From positions 1 through 44,612 of the forward strand of contig NZ_JAFEXF010000043.1 of assembly GCF_016905445.1 (NCBI RefSeq): a stretch of 44,612 bases of DNA. The letters run 5' to 3'. Made by a program: the position numbers and the translations under genes. Source of the stretch: Streptomyces sp. G44. Lineage in GTDB: Bacteria > Actinomycetota > Actinomycetes > Streptomycetales > Streptomycetaceae. Of the stretch, positions 1 to 8,525 are shown piece after piece; position 1 is the first letter of the stretch, and each line of letters starts with the position of its first letter. Under the pieces are notes generated by a model. The model did not search any database, was not told the origin of the DNA, and saw nothing but the letters and a program-made list of their open reading frames with translations.

Positions 1-289
1 CCGCACCCCCGCCCGGACCCGCGCCGATCCGCTGCGCCAGGCCGAACAGTTCGTGCAGGGCCAGCTGCGCCACGACCGTCGCGCCGGTGACCGCCGAGGC
101 GCCGCGCTCGCGCCCGGTCAGCCACCACGCGGCGGCCGTCGTGGCGGCGAAGGCGTACCCCACCGCCCACCAGGGCAGCGCGGCGCCGGACATGAGGACG
201 TGTCCGAAGGCAGTCGTCACCACGCACAGGGCCGCGAACACGGCGGCTCGTGCGAGGCGGAACGCGGGCCCGGACGTCATGGGGAGCAT
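1..289 (-). CDS. Partial integral membrane protein, N-terminal part
   Basis: An open minus-strand frame begins at an ATG at 289, with a second in-frame ATG at 280, and runs off the left edge. About 96 residues are visible. They form at least two hydrophobic segments, one around residues 12-32 and one around 40-58, separated by short polar stretches. This is typical of small actinobacterial multi-pass proteins of unknown role. Neither candidate start has a clear Shine-Dalgarno sequence. I do not recognise the family, and because the C-terminus is outside the window no function is proposed. Confidence 0.6.
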   Translation of the reverse strand, partial: MLPMTSGPAFRLARAAVFAALCVVTTAFGHVLMSGAALPWWAVGYAFAATTAAAWWLTGRERGASAVTGATVVAQLALHELFGLAQRIGAGPGGGA

Positions 290-494
290 CGTGCCAGGCG
301 CAGGGAGACCGGCGGGCGGCGAGTCCCGGACTTGTCCGCGACGCACTTCAGCGGGGCGGAAGCGCAAGCCCTGACGGGTGTGACGAATACGGACCGTCAA
401 CCCCTTGACGCGCTGTGTGTTCACGGAAAACGATCTCTTCCAGCGGGTGGTCGGCATTGTCGAACCCTGTTCGCGCGTCGCCCCCTGCGCCAGG

Positions 495-560
495 CATCAC
501 CGAACGAGTAGGCACCACCGAACAAGCAGCCACCACCGAACGACTCAAGCACCACCGAAC
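495..560 (+). repeat. Four 18-19 bp spaced copies of CACCACCGAAC upstream of the lipase
   Basis: An 11-base motif starts at 495 (variant CATCACCGAAC), 513, 531 and 550, giving spacings of 18, 18 and 19 bp. The last copy ends about 13 bp before the preferred lipase start at 574. The array lies in the untranslated leader if translation begins at 574 or 562. The even helical-side spacing would suit cooperative binding of a regulator, but this is inference. Confidence 0.6.
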
Positions 561-573
561 GATGGGAACCGCC

Positions 574-1416
574 ATGCATCTGCGTCACGCCGTCCGGTCC
601 TTGCTGACCGCCGCGGCCACCCTCGCCCTCGGCGTCGCGGGCCTCGCCGTCCCGGCGTCAGCCTCCGCCCCGTCCGCCGCGCGGACCTCGCTCATGGACA
701 TACCGCCCCGCGGCGCCAACGACTGGTCCTGCAAGCCCGACCCGGCCCACCCGCAGCCGATCGTGCTGGTCAACGGCACGTTCAAGCTGATGGCGGAGAA
801 CTGGGCCGTCCTCTCTCCGAAGCTGAAGCGGGCGGGCTACTGCGTCTTCGCGTTCAACTACGGACACATGGCGACCGACCCGGTCGCGAGCTCCGCCGTC
901 GAACTGAAGGACTTCGTCGAGGCCGTGCGCGGCGCGACGGGCGCGGCAAAGGTCGACCTCGTCGGCCACAGCCAGGGCGGCATGATGCCGCGCTACTACG
1001 TGAAGTTCCTCGGCGGAGCGGACAAGGTGGACGACCTGATCGGCATCGTGCCGTCCAACCACGGCACGAAGAACCCGCTGGCCAAGCCCCTGGGCGACAC
1101 CGTCTGCCCGGCCTGCACGGACCAGATCACCGGCTCCGACCTGCTCAAGAGACTCAACGCGGGGACGCAGACCCCGCCCGGCCCCGACTACACCGTCGTG
1201 ACCACGCGCTACGACGAAGTCGTGGTCCCGTACACGAACGCCCTGTTGAGCGGCCCCGAGGAGTACGTCACCAACGTCGTCCTCCAGGACCGCTGCCCCC
1301 TGGACCCGTTCATGCACGACCAGGCGACCAAGGATCCGGTCGTCGCCCAGTGGGTCCTGAACGCGCTCGGCCGCAAGGGCCCGGCCGACGCCGGCTTCCG
1401 GCCCCGATGCGTCTGA
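574..1416 (+). CDS. Secreted class-2 lipase (alpha/beta hydrolase)
   Basis: This 280-residue protein is an extracellular serine esterase or triacylglycerol lipase of the Lipase_2 (PF01674) type. Residues 1-32 form a Sec signal peptide with a basic start, hydrophobic core and Ala-x-Ala cleavage region. The mature part carries a beta-strand and nucleophile elbow GHSQGG, a likely acid in TRYDEVV and a likely catalytic His in DPFMHDQ near the end. Several cysteines suggest disulfides. I chose ATG 574 because it places the signal peptide correctly and GGGAA precedes it; ATG 562 is an alternative. The gene is monocistronic and converges on the antiporter gene, with a strong hairpin between them. 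Lipid specificity cannot be read from the sequence. Confidence 0.88.
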   Translation: MHLRHAVRSLLTAAATLALGVAGLAVPASASAPSAARTSLMDIPPRGANDWSCKPDPAHPQPIVLVNGTFKLMAENWAVLSPKLKRAGYCVFAFNYGHMATDPVASSAVELKDFVEAVRGATGAAKVDLVGHSQGGMMPRYYVKFLGGADKVDDLIGIVPSNHGTKNPLAKPLGDTVCPACTDQITGSDLLKRLNAGTQTPPGPDYTVVTTRYDEVVVPYTNALLSGPEEYVTNVVLQDRCPLDPFMHDQATKDPVVAQWVLNALGRKGPADAGFRPRCV

Positions 1417-1444
1417 CCGGGACGCCCCACGCCTGACGGCGCCC

Positions 1445-1486
1445 GGCCCGGACCGTACGGGCGCGAGTGCGCGTACGGCCTGGGCC
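1445..1486. terminator. Bidirectional hairpin terminator between lipase and antiporter
   Basis: The arms 1445-1459 and 1472-1486 pair at 13 of 15 positions around a 12-base loop. The hairpin sits 28 bp past the lipase stop and just beyond the convergent antiporter stop. It lacks a T-run, as is usual in Streptomyces. Confidence 0.75.
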
Positions 1487-1505
1487 GGCGGCCGGTCCCC
1501 GGCTG

Positions 1506-2765
1506 CTAGGACCGGTCGCCCGCGTCCTGCCCGTCCAGGGACTCGACCGCCCCCCGGGGTCCGGGCACCCGCGCGGGCCCGGCGGTGGCGGCGCTCTTCC
1601 CGCGCCGCGCGAGGGCATCGCCCACGAACCCGGCCAGCGGCTGCGTGTACCGCGCGGTGAGCGGGCCGACGATCACGAGGATCAGGACGTACGCCGTGGC
1701 CAGCGGGCCGAGCGACGGCTCGATGCCCGCGGCGACCGCGAGCCCCGCGATGACGATGGAGAACTCGCCCCGCGCCACCAGCGCGCCGCCCGCCCGCCAG
1801 CGGCCCCGGACGGAGATGCCCGCGCGGCGGGCCGCCCAGTACCCGGTCGCGATCTTCGTGAGGGCGGTGACGACGGCGAGCGCCAGAGCCGGGAGCAGGA
1901 CGGGCGGGATGCTCGCCGGATCGGTGTGCAGCCCGAAGAAGACGAAGAAGACGGCGGCGAAGAGGTCCCGCAGCGGCGCGAGCAGTGCGTGCGCGCCCTC
2001 GGCGACCTCACCGGAGAGCGCGATGCCGACGAGGAACGCGCCGACGGCGGCGGACACCTGGAGCTGCTGCGCGATCCCCGCGACGAGGATGGTCAGACCG
2101 AGCACCACCAGGAGCAGCTTCTCGGGGTCGTCGCTGGACACGAAGCGGGAGATGAGCCGTCCGTAGCGCACCGCGAGGAACAGCACGAGCCCGGCCGCGC
2201 CGAGCGCGATGGCGAGGGTCAGGCTGCCCGCGGCCCAGCCGACGCCCGCCAGCAGGGCGGTGATGATCGGCAGATAGACGGCCATCGCCAGGTCCTCGAG
2301 GACGAGGATGCTGAGGATGACCGGCGTCTCGCGGTTGCCGAGCCGCCCGAGGTCGCCGAGGACCTTGGCGATGACGCCGGACGACGAGATCCAGGTGACG
2401 CCGGCGAGTACGACGGCGGCGACCGGGCCCCAGCCCATGAGCAGCGCGGCGATCGCGCCGGGCAGGGCGTTCAGCGTGCAGTCGACCAGGCCGGCCGGAT
2501 ACTGCGTCTTGAGATTGCTGACGAGGTCGCTGGCGGTGTACTCCAGCCCCAGCATCAACAGCAGCAGGATGACGCCGATCTCGGCGCCGATGGCGACGAA
2601 CTCCTCGCTCGCGCCGAGCGGCAGCAGCCCGCCCTCGCCGAACGCGAGGCCCGCGAGCAGATAGAGCGGTATCGGCGAGAACTGGAAGCGTCCCGCGAAC
2701 CGGCCGAGCAGCCCGAGGGCGAGGATGATCGCGCCGAACTCGATGAGGAAGACAGCGGAGTGCAC
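1506..2765 (-). CDS. khtU: CPA2-family cation:proton antiporter, KhtU-like
   Basis: This 419-residue polytopic protein has about 12 hydrophobic segments spread over residues 5-385 and a short polar tail. It belongs to the KefB/KhtU branch of monovalent cation:proton antiporters, which exchange K+ (or Na+) for H+ across the cytoplasmic membrane. The stretch ISSSGVIAKVL and the acidic LVLEDLAMA segment are typical of the ion-binding core. There is no fused C-terminal RCK domain; that job is done by the protein encoded immediately upstream, whose stop lies four bases before this start, so the pair is translationally coupled. Known KhtTU systems protect against alkali, high potassium or toxic electrophiles. 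The ion specificity here is inferred. Confidence 0.85.
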   Translation of the reverse strand: MHSAVFLIEFGAIILALGLLGRFAGRFQFSPIPLYLLAGLAFGEGGLLPLGASEEFVAIGAEIGVILLLLMLGLEYTASDLVSNLKTQYPAGLVDCTLNALPGAIAALLMGWGPVAAVVLAGVTWISSSGVIAKVLGDLGRLGNRETPVILSILVLEDLAMAVYLPIITALLAGVGWAAGSLTLAIALGAAGLVLFLAVRYGRLISRFVSSDDPEKLLLVVLGLTILVAGIAQQLQVSAAVGAFLVGIALSGEVAEGAHALLAPLRDLFAAVFFVFFGLHTDPASIPPVLLPALALAVVTALTKIATGYWAARRAGISVRGRWRAGGALVARGEFSIVIAGLAVAAGIEPSLGPLATAYVLILVIVGPLTARYTQPLAGFVGDALARRGKSAATAGPARVPGPRGAVESLDGQDAGDRS

Positions 2766-2769
2766 GCGA

Positions 2770-3255
2770 TCACTCCCGCCCGAGTATCGTCGCGGCGCTC
2801 TCCACGCCTTCGCGCGTGCCGATCACGATGAGGGTGTCCCCGCCCGCCAGCCGGAAGTCGGGCGCGGGTGACGGAATGGCGTCGGCCGTCCGCAGCACCG
2901 CCACGATCGACACGCCCGTCTCGGTCCGCATCCGGGTCTCGCCGAGGAGCCGCCCGTTCCAGTACGAGGTGGCCGAGAGGAGCACCCGCTCCGCGACCAG
3001 CCCCAGATCGGTGGTGTGCAGCAGGTTGGGGCTGTGGTGCGACGGCATCAACGCGTCGATCAGCGCTTCCGCCTCACCCGAACTCAGCCGCAGCGACAGG
3101 GCGCACTCGTCCGGGTCGTCGGACCGGTACGCGCTGAGCGTCCGCGCGCCGTCCCGGTGCGCGACCACCGACAGGCGCCGCTGTTCTCGGGTCGTCAGGT
3201 CGTACCGGATGCCGATGCCTGGAAGCGGCGTACGGCCGAGACGTGATGCGGGCAC
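2770..3255 (-). CDS. khtT: Antiporter regulatory subunit with RCK_C (TrkA-C) domain, KhtT-like
   Basis: This 161-residue cytoplasmic protein begins with the family's characteristic LPGIGIRYDL segment and ends with a TrkA-C/RCK_C domain at about residues 85-160, which binds a small ligand and gates the antiporter. I prefer GTG 3255 because AAGGGGA lies about 7 bases upstream and homologues start just before the LPGIG motif; an upstream GTG at 3297 would add 14 residues but lacks a good ribosome site and overlaps an inverted repeat. It is the first gene of the two-gene operon with the antiporter. In Bacillus KhtT responds to cyclic di-AMP and pH; whether this one does is not visible. Confidence 0.82.
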   Translation of the reverse strand: MPASRLGRTPLPGIGIRYDLTTREQRRLSVVAHRDGARTLSAYRSDDPDECALSLRLSSGEAEALIDALMPSHHSPNLLHTTDLGLVAERVLLSATSYWNGRLLGETRMRTETGVSIVAVLRTADAIPSPAPDFRLAGGDTLIVIGTREGVESAATILGRE

Positions 3256-3271
3256 GGCTTTCCCCTTGTGC

Positions 3272-3303
3272 GATAGGTGATCATCCCGAGGTGTCACCCT
3301 ATC
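3272..3303. promoter_or_regulatory. Inverted repeat in the khtTU promoter region
   Basis: GATAGGTGA (3272-3280) and TCACCCTATC (3294-3303) are inverted copies differing by one inserted base, with a 13-base spacer. The repeat lies 17-48 bp upstream of the preferred khtT start and is a plausible operator or mRNA hairpin. Confidence 0.5.
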
Positions 3304-3323
3304 GGGGTCAAGTCATGGCAAAA

Positions 3324-4865
3324 TCACACAGACGTGCGGCGGGCGAGGACCGTCTCCACGGTGTCCGCCTGCTCCGGCGGCTTGTCCTCGCGGTAGCGCA
3401 CGACTCGGGCGAAGCGGAGCGTGACGCCGGCCGGGTAGCGGGTGGAGCGTTGCAGGCCGTCGTAGGCGATCTCGACGACGAGTTCGGGACGCACCTGCAC
3501 GACATGCCCGTCGTCACTGACCGCCAGCTCCTGAAGGCGCTCGGTCTGCCAGGCGAGCATCACGTCCGTCATGCCCTTGAACGTCTTGCCCAGCATCGCG
3601 TACGTCCCGTCGGACCGCCGTGCGCCCAGATGGAGGTTGGAGAGCTTGCCGGTCCGGCGGCCGTGGCCCCACTCGGCGGCGAGCACCACCAGGTCCAGGG
3701 TGTGCACCGGCTTGACCTTCAGCCAGGACGCGCCCCGGCGGCCCGCGTTGTACGGGGCGTCGAGCGACTTCAGCACGACGCCCTCGTGCCCGCGCGCGAG
3801 CGTCGCCTCGAAGAACTCCTGGGCGGCGGCGCGCGCGCCCTCGTCCTCGGGGTCGACCACCACGGTGCGCCGCACCCGCATCGGCTCGGGCACCAGAGCG
3901 GCGAGCTCCGCGTGGCGCTCGGTGAACGGCAGGCCGAGCAGGTCCCTTCCGGACACGGACAGGGCGTCGAAGAAGACGGGCGACAGGGGCAGCCCGGCCG
4001 CCGCGGCCTCGACGTCGACACGTGACCCGACGCGCCCCGCGATGTCCTGGAACGGCCGGGGCCGCCCCGTGCCGTCGAGGGCGATGACCTCCCCGTCCAG
4101 GATGAAGTGCTCCCCCTCCAGCTCGCGCGCGGCGGCCGTCAGCTCGGGCAGCCGGTCGGTGATGTCGTCCAGGGTCCGGGTGTAGACGCGTACGTCGTCC
4201 CCGCGGCGATGGACCTGCACCCGGATGCCGTCCAGCTTCTCCTCGACCGCGCACGCGCCCAGCTTGTCGATGCCCTCGGCGACCGACGCGGCGCCGTGCG
4301 CGAGCATCGGCAGCAAGGGCCGCCCCACGGTCAGCCGGAACTCGTCCAGCGCCGCCGGGCCACGCTCCAGCAGCGCTTCGGCGACCGGGCTGATGGCGCC
4401 GGCCAGCATCACCGAGCGCCGCACGGCCTCCGCCGGGGTCTTTGTGGCCACCGCGAGGCCCTCGACGGCGACCGCGTCCAGCGCGCCCTGGCGGACCTCG
4501 CCGGTGAGCAGTCCGAACAGGAACCGCTGCTCGTCCTCGGTGGCGGCCCCCATCAGCTCACCGATCAGCCGCCTGCGCTCCGCCTGGGAACCGGTGCCGG
4601 ACACCGCGCCGATCGCCGTGAGCGCCGCGTCCACGCCGCGTACCGTCAGCGACGGCTCGGCGGCGGGCGGCCCCGCGTCCCTGAGGGTGCTCCAGCCGAT
4701 GCCGAGCCGCCCCTGCGGCAGCCGTCCCGCCAGGTAGGGGATGACGATCGGCACGTCCTCCGGCTCCGCCGCCCGGAACAGCTCGGCGAGCAGAGCGATC
4801 TTCCGCGACCGCGCGGAGGTGGCGGCCACTTCCTTGGACACGTGTGCGAGCCGAGCCAGCAGCAT
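3324..4865 (-). CDS. ATP-dependent DNA ligase
   Basis: This 513-residue enzyme seals nicks in DNA through an adenylated lysine. An N-terminal DNA-binding domain (about residues 1-175) is followed by the nucleotidyltransferase domain with the active-site motif EEKLDGIR; the nucleophile is Lys210. Later motifs include LDGEV, the EGVVLKS motif IV, and WLKVKP motif V, then an OB-fold C-terminal domain. The start at ATG 4865 matches the usual family N-terminus (MLLARLAHVS); an upstream extension with repeated MD/VH codons is not protein-like. It is an accessory ligase in a group that relies on NAD-dependent LigA for replication, so a repair role is likely. No Ku gene is adjacent. Confidence 0.92.
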   Translation of the reverse strand: MLLARLAHVSKEVAATSARSRKIALLAELFRAAEPEDVPIVIPYLAGRLPQGRLGIGWSTLRDAGPPAAEPSLTVRGVDAALTAIGAVSGTGSQAERRRLIGELMGAATEDEQRFLFGLLTGEVRQGALDAVAVEGLAVATKTPAEAVRRSVMLAGAISPVAEALLERGPAALDEFRLTVGRPLLPMLAHGAASVAEGIDKLGACAVEEKLDGIRVQVHRRGDDVRVYTRTLDDITDRLPELTAAARELEGEHFILDGEVIALDGTGRPRPFQDIAGRVGSRVDVEAAAAGLPLSPVFFDALSVSGRDLLGLPFTERHAELAALVPEPMRVRRTVVVDPEDEGARAAAQEFFEATLARGHEGVVLKSLDAPYNAGRRGASWLKVKPVHTLDLVVLAAEWGHGRRTGKLSNLHLGARRSDGTYAMLGKTFKGMTDVMLAWQTERLQELAVSDDGHVVQVRPELVVEIAYDGLQRSTRYPAGVTLRFARVVRYREDKPPEQADTVETVLARRTSV

Positions 4866-5191
4866 GGGCTCATCCTGCCCCGGGGCGGGACGGGACGCAC
4901 GGCCACGGGTAACGGCACCCGGCCATGTGACCGCTGTTACGCGACGGACGCGTGTGTGCTCCGTTGTGACGGGCACACGAATCGACACATGGACGCATAC
5001 ATGGACGGGCTCATCCACAGACGCGACGGCCGGACCGCCCCTCGGGGGCGGATGCGGGGCGAGTGGCGCAGATCACACAGATCTCTCGCCGTGATGCCGT
5101 AATGGCACCCCCGCCACGGGGTCGTAAGGGCACAGGGGTCCCGGGGGCGGGATCCCGAGTACCGGAAGAAACGCAGAAGTGGAGCTCGATC
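4866..5191. promoter_or_regulatory. Divergent intergenic region between DNA ligase and SsgA-like gene
   Basis: This 326-base region holds no gene I can support. It contains a perfect inverted repeat AGATC-ACACA-GATCT at 5070-5084 and two copies of ACATGGACG 12 bp apart (4987-4995 and 4999-5007). Both divergent promoters should lie here. Confidence 0.5.
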
Positions 5192-5605
5192 ATGGCCGTC
5201 ACCCTCCAGCAGCCCACCCGCGCCCGCCTCATCACCCCCGAGGGCCAGGAGCGCAACCTCCCCGTGGTCCTGCGCTACTCGGCCGAGGACCCGCTGGCGG
5301 TCCAGATCACGTTCCCCTCCTCCGCCTCGCTCGACGGCGCGGAGGTCACCTGGATCTTCGCCCGCAGGCTCCTGGAGGACGGTCTCGCCGCCCCCGCGGG
5401 CGGCGGTGACGTCCACATATGGCCGTGCGGCCGGGCGCGGACAGTACTGGAGTTCCACTCGCACCAGGGCCTGGCGCTGGTGCAGTTCGACAAGATCGCC
5501 CTGCGCCGCTTCCTGACGCGGTCCTACGCCGTGGTGCCCGAGGGCGGCGAGGAGACCGGCCTCGACCTCGACCAAGGGCTCTCGCGGCTGCTCGGGGGTG
5601 TGTGA
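5192..5605 (+). CDS. SsgA-like (SALP) sporulation/cell-division protein
   Basis: This 137-residue protein belongs to the SsgA/SsgB family, found only in morphologically complex actinobacteria, which helps localise cell division and peptidoglycan remodelling during sporulation. The family pattern is clear: RYSAEDPLAVQITFP near residue 30, VTWIFARRLLEDGL near 55, the GDVHIWPC segment near 75, and a long C-terminal helix after RRFLTRSY. ATG 5192 is preferred because the family starts here and GTGGAG lies about 10 bases upstream. It stands alone between divergent and convergent neighbours. I cannot assign which paralogue it is (SsgB-SsgG) without alignment. Confidence 0.88.
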   Translation: MAVTLQQPTRARLITPEGQERNLPVVLRYSAEDPLAVQITFPSSASLDGAEVTWIFARRLLEDGLAAPAGGGDVHIWPCGRARTVLEFHSHQGLALVQFDKIALRRFLTRSYAVVPEGGEETGLDLDQGLSRLLGGV

Positions 5606-5625
5606 CAGCCGCGGAAGCCCGCGTC

Positions 5626-6648
5626 TCAGGAGCCGCCGCGCTCCCCGTACAGCGCCGGGCGCCCGGCCAGGCCGACCCCGACCCGCGCCCGGTCCCGCAA
5701 CGACGCCACTCCCGCCTCGGCGACGACCGCCGCCGCGTACCCGTCCCACGCGCTCGGCCCCACGGCCCGGCCCTCCCGGGCGGCCGCCACCCACGCCCGC
5801 ACCTCACGGTCGTACGCGTCGGCGAACCGCACCACGTAATCCTGGGGCACGTCCCCACACGCCCGGCCCGCCGCGTGGACGACCATCGCGCCCGCCTCGC
5901 CGATCCGCGCGCTGCCGCGCTCGCAGACCGCCTCGCACCGCACCTCGTACCCGAAGCCGCAGTTGACGAAGATCTCCACGTCGACGACGGCCCCGCCGGC
6001 CGTCTCGAAGAGCACCAGCTGCGGGTCGAGCAGACCCGCGGGCGCGCCCTCCGACGGCGTCGGCCGGACCACCGTCACCGCGGTGATCTCCTGGCCGAGC
6101 AGCCAGCGCGCCGCGTCGATCTCGTGGGACACCGAGCTGCTGATCAGCATCGAGGACGTGAAGTGCGGCGGCGACGACACGTTCCGGTGGACGCAGTGCA
6201 GCAAAAGGGGGCGGCCCAGGTCGCCGGAGTCGAGCAGGGTCTTCAGGGCCGCGTACTCGGCGTCGTACCGGCGCATGAAGCCCACCTGGATCAGCCTGCG
6301 CCCGAGCCGGGCCTCGGCCTCGACGACCCTGAGGGCGGCGGCCGAGTCGGCCGCGAGGGGCTTCTCGCAGAAGACCGGAAGGCCCCGCGCGCACGCCGCG
6401 AGCAGCGCCTCCTCGTGCGCCGCCTCCGGAGAGGCCACCAGCACCGCCTCCACCCCGGGAGCCTCCAGCGCGGCGAGCGGCTCGCCGTACACGGCCACCC
6501 GCCCCGCCACCGCCGCCTCGGCCCGCGCCGTGTCGGGGTCCGCGACCGCCACCACACGGGCCCCGCCCACCGCCCCGCCCAGCCGCCGCACATGGTCGGC
6601 CCCCATGTGGCCGGCGCCCAGCACGGCCACCCCCAGCGGTTCACTCAC
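5626..6648 (-). CDS. Gfo/Idh/MocA family NAD(P)-dependent oxidoreductase
   Basis: This 340-residue protein has an N-terminal Rossmann domain starting [13 protein letters not shown], the family's conserved EKP (FCEKPLA, near residue 95) and the [11 protein letters not shown] segment that supplies catalytic His/Asp residues in the C-terminal domain. Members oxidise polyols or sugars, and the closest family appearance is inositol 2-dehydrogenase. The substrate is not readable. Its start overlaps the end of the carboxypeptidase gene by 8 bases, so the two are probably cotranscribed; a functional link between them is not obvious. Confidence 0.85.
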   Translation of the reverse strand: MSEPLGVAVLGAGHMGADHVRRLGGAVGGARVVAVADPDTARAEAAVAGRVAVYGEPLAALEAPGVEAVLVASPEAAHEEALLAACARGLPVFCEKPLAADSAAALRVVEAEARLGRRLIQVGFMRRYDAEYAALKTLLDSGDLGRPLLLHCVHRNVSSPPHFTSSMLISSSVSHEIDAARWLLGQEITAVTVVRPTPSEGAPAGLLDPQLVLFETAGGAVVDVEIFVNCGFGYEVRCEAVCERGSARIGEAGAMVVHAAGRACGDVPQDYVVRFADAYDREVRAWVAAAREGRAVGPSAWDGYAAAVVAEAGVASLRDRARVGVGLAGRPALYGERGGS

Positions 6649-7882
6649 CAGATGGTCTCCTCACCCGTTCCCGTTCGCCGAACTCTCCCCTGAAGCGCGC
6701 CCGCCGCGCCACCGTGGCCGCCCGCCGCCGGATCGCCATGACCACGCCCGCGAGGACCGCGGCCATGCCCGCGATCACCAGCAGCACCGCGGGCCAGTCC
6801 GAGCGCTGCGGCTCCGTCCGCAGGGCCTTGCCCTCGGCGACGGCAGCGTGCACGGGACCCTGCGCGGTGCGGCTCGCCTTGGACTGCGGCAGCAGCGAGC
6901 CCACGGGCCGCACCTTCCCGGCCGCCGCGAAGCCCCAGTCGAGCAGGGACCGCGCCTCCTCGTACACCGCCCGCGCGCCGCTCACCTGCGGGTTCAGCAC
7001 CGTCACGATCAGCGTGCGCTCGCCGCGCCGGGCCGCGCTGATCAGGGTGGAGCCCGCGTGGCTGGTGTAGCCGTTCTTGACGCCGAGCAGCCCCGGGTAG
7101 GGCGCCACGCCGTCGGCGCCGGTCAGCAGGCGGTTGGTGTTGTGGATGGGGTACGACCAGCCGCCGGCGGGGAACCGGGCGACCGGGGTCGAGCAGTAGC
7201 GGGTGAACTCCGGGTCGGCGAGCCCCGCCTTGCCGAAGACCGCCAGGTCGTACGCCGACGAGACCTGCCCGGCGGCGTCGTAGCCGTCGGGCGACACCAC
7301 GTGCGTGTCCCGGGCGCCCAGCTCGCGGGCCTTGGCGCGCATCTGCTCCACGGTCCTGCGCATCCCGCCGTTGAGCCGCGCGAGGACGTGCACGGCGTCG
7401 TTGCCGGAGCTGAGGAAGACCCCGCGCCACAGGTCGGCGACGCGATAGGCGCGGCCCGGCGCCACGCCCACCAGGCTGCTGCCGTCACCGACGTGGTCCA
7501 GCTCGTCCCGCGCGACGATGTGGCGCTGGTGCGGGTCCAGGTGGGGGAGCGCCGCCAGGGCGAAGAGGGACTTCAGCGTGGAGGCTGGCGGCAGCGGCCG
7601 GTGCGCGTCCTTGGCTGCGAGCACCTCACCCGTATGGGCGTCCGCCACCAGCCAGGCGAGGGCGGAGACGTCACCGGGCAGCCCGGGCGCGGCCGGCCCG
7701 GGCCGGACCTGTACGCCCGGCCGGTCCAGGAGGGTGGAGGAGTACGCGGGGACCGGCCGGGGCGGCGCGGGCTCGGCGTGCGGGCGGGCCGCCGCGACGG
7801 GTGTGGGCAGGAGGACCAGAGTCCCGAGCGCGAGGGCCGCGGTCCTTACGGAGGAGGAGCGCGAGAGGTACCTGATGACCAT
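6641..7882 (-). CDS. D-alanyl-D-alanine carboxypeptidase (peptidase S11, low-mass PBP)
   Basis: This 413-residue enzyme trims the terminal D-Ala from peptidoglycan stem peptides. A signal segment at residues 10-32 exports it; the catalytic domain has S101-T-L-K104, the SGN triad at 159-161, and KNG in the place of the KTG box, followed by YTSHAG. KNG is common among actinobacterial members. A hydrophobic C-terminal segment around residues 365-387 followed by many arginines anchors it in the membrane. ATG 7882 gives a full signal peptide, though the ribosome site is weak. It overlaps the downstream oxidoreductase gene. Confidence 0.92.
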   Translation of the reverse strand: MVIRYLSRSSSVRTAALALGTLVLLPTPVAAARPHAEPAPPRPVPAYSSTLLDRPGVQVRPGPAAPGLPGDVSALAWLVADAHTGEVLAAKDAHRPLPPASTLKSLFALAALPHLDPHQRHIVARDELDHVGDGSSLVGVAPGRAYRVADLWRGVFLSSGNDAVHVLARLNGGMRRTVEQMRAKARELGARDTHVVSPDGYDAAGQVSSAYDLAVFGKAGLADPEFTRYCSTPVARFPAGGWSYPIHNTNRLLTGADGVAPYPGLLGVKNGYTSHAGSTLISAARRGERTLIVTVLNPQVSGARAVYEEARSLLDWGFAAAGKVRPVGSLLPQSKASRTAQGPVHAAVAEGKALRTEPQRSDWPAVLLVIAGMAAVLAGVVMAIRRRAATVARRARFRGEFGERERVRRPSGE

Positions 7883-8000
7883 TCAGTCACCGTAGGATCG
7901 CGCCCGCGAGTCCGCAGATCGGCTTCGTCCGCCTGGAGGTATCGCCCCGTCCTCCCCCAGCCCCGCGTCCCCGGCCGGGGCGCGCGAAGGACCGGACCCG

Positions 8001-8025
8001 CCTCCGCGCCCCGGCCGGGCGGAGG
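8001..8025 (-). terminator. Hairpin after the glutathione peroxidase gene
   Basis: CCTCCGC (8001-8007) and GCGGAGG (8019-8025) form a perfect 7-bp stem with an 11-base GC-rich loop directly after the stop codon of the minus-strand gpx-type gene. Confidence 0.55.
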
Positions 8026-8026
8026 A

Positions 8027-8515
8027 TCAGGCCGGCAGGTGCTTCTCGATCGCGGCGACGACCTCCGGGGCGTCCGGTTCGACGCGCGGGCCGAAGCGGG
8101 CGACGACCGCGCCGGAGCCGTCCACGAGGAACTTCTCGAAGTTCCAGCGGATGTCCCCGGTGTGTCCCTCGGCGTCCGCCGTCCCGACGAGGCGCGCGTA
8201 CAGCGGGTGCCTGCCCTCGCCGTTCACGTCGACCTTCTCCGTCATCGGGAACGTCACGCCGTACGTCGCCGAGCAGAACTCGGCGATCTCCTCGGAGGTG
8301 CCGGGCTCCTGGCCCATGAACTGGTTGCAGGGCACGCCGAGCACGCTGAAGCCGCGCTCCGCGTACTGCTCGTGGAGCCGTTCCAGGCCCGCGTACTGCG
8401 GAGTGAGGCCGCACTTGGAGGCGACGTTGACGACGAGGACGGTCCTGCCCTCGAACTGGCGCAGGTCGGCGGAGCCGCCCCGCAGGGCGCCGATCTCTTC
8501 TTCGTAGACAGACAT
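8027..8515 (-). CDS. Glutathione peroxidase family protein
   Basis: This 162-residue thioredoxin-fold peroxidase reduces peroxides through a cysteine. The catalytic tetrad is complete: Cys35 in NVASKCGLTPQ, Gln65 in CNQF, Trp124 and Asn125 in RWNFEKF. The protein has cysteine, not selenocysteine, and no signal peptide, so it acts in the cytoplasm. Since Streptomyces use mycothiol, the natural reductant is probably thioredoxin or mycoredoxin; this is inferred. Cys81 may act as the resolving residue. The next upstream gene on the same strand begins about 10 bases away, so cotranscription with the permease gene is possible. Confidence 0.92.
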   Translation of the reverse strand: MSVYEEEIGALRGGSADLRQFEGRTVLVVNVASKCGLTPQYAGLERLHEQYAERGFSVLGVPCNQFMGQEPGTSEEIAEFCSATYGVTFPMTEKVDVNGEGRHPLYARLVGTADAEGHTGDIRWNFEKFLVDGSGAVVARFGPRVEPDAPEVVAAIEKHLPA

Positions 8516-8525
8516 GGGACCGAGC

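Noticed and set aside
1467..2831. 454-residue plus-strand open frame
   Set aside because: It is an antisense shadow of the antiporter gene with low-complexity composition.
6641..7882. KNG in place of KTG as a defective carboxypeptidase motif
   Set aside because: This variant is common in actinobacterial S11 enzymes, and the other motifs are intact.
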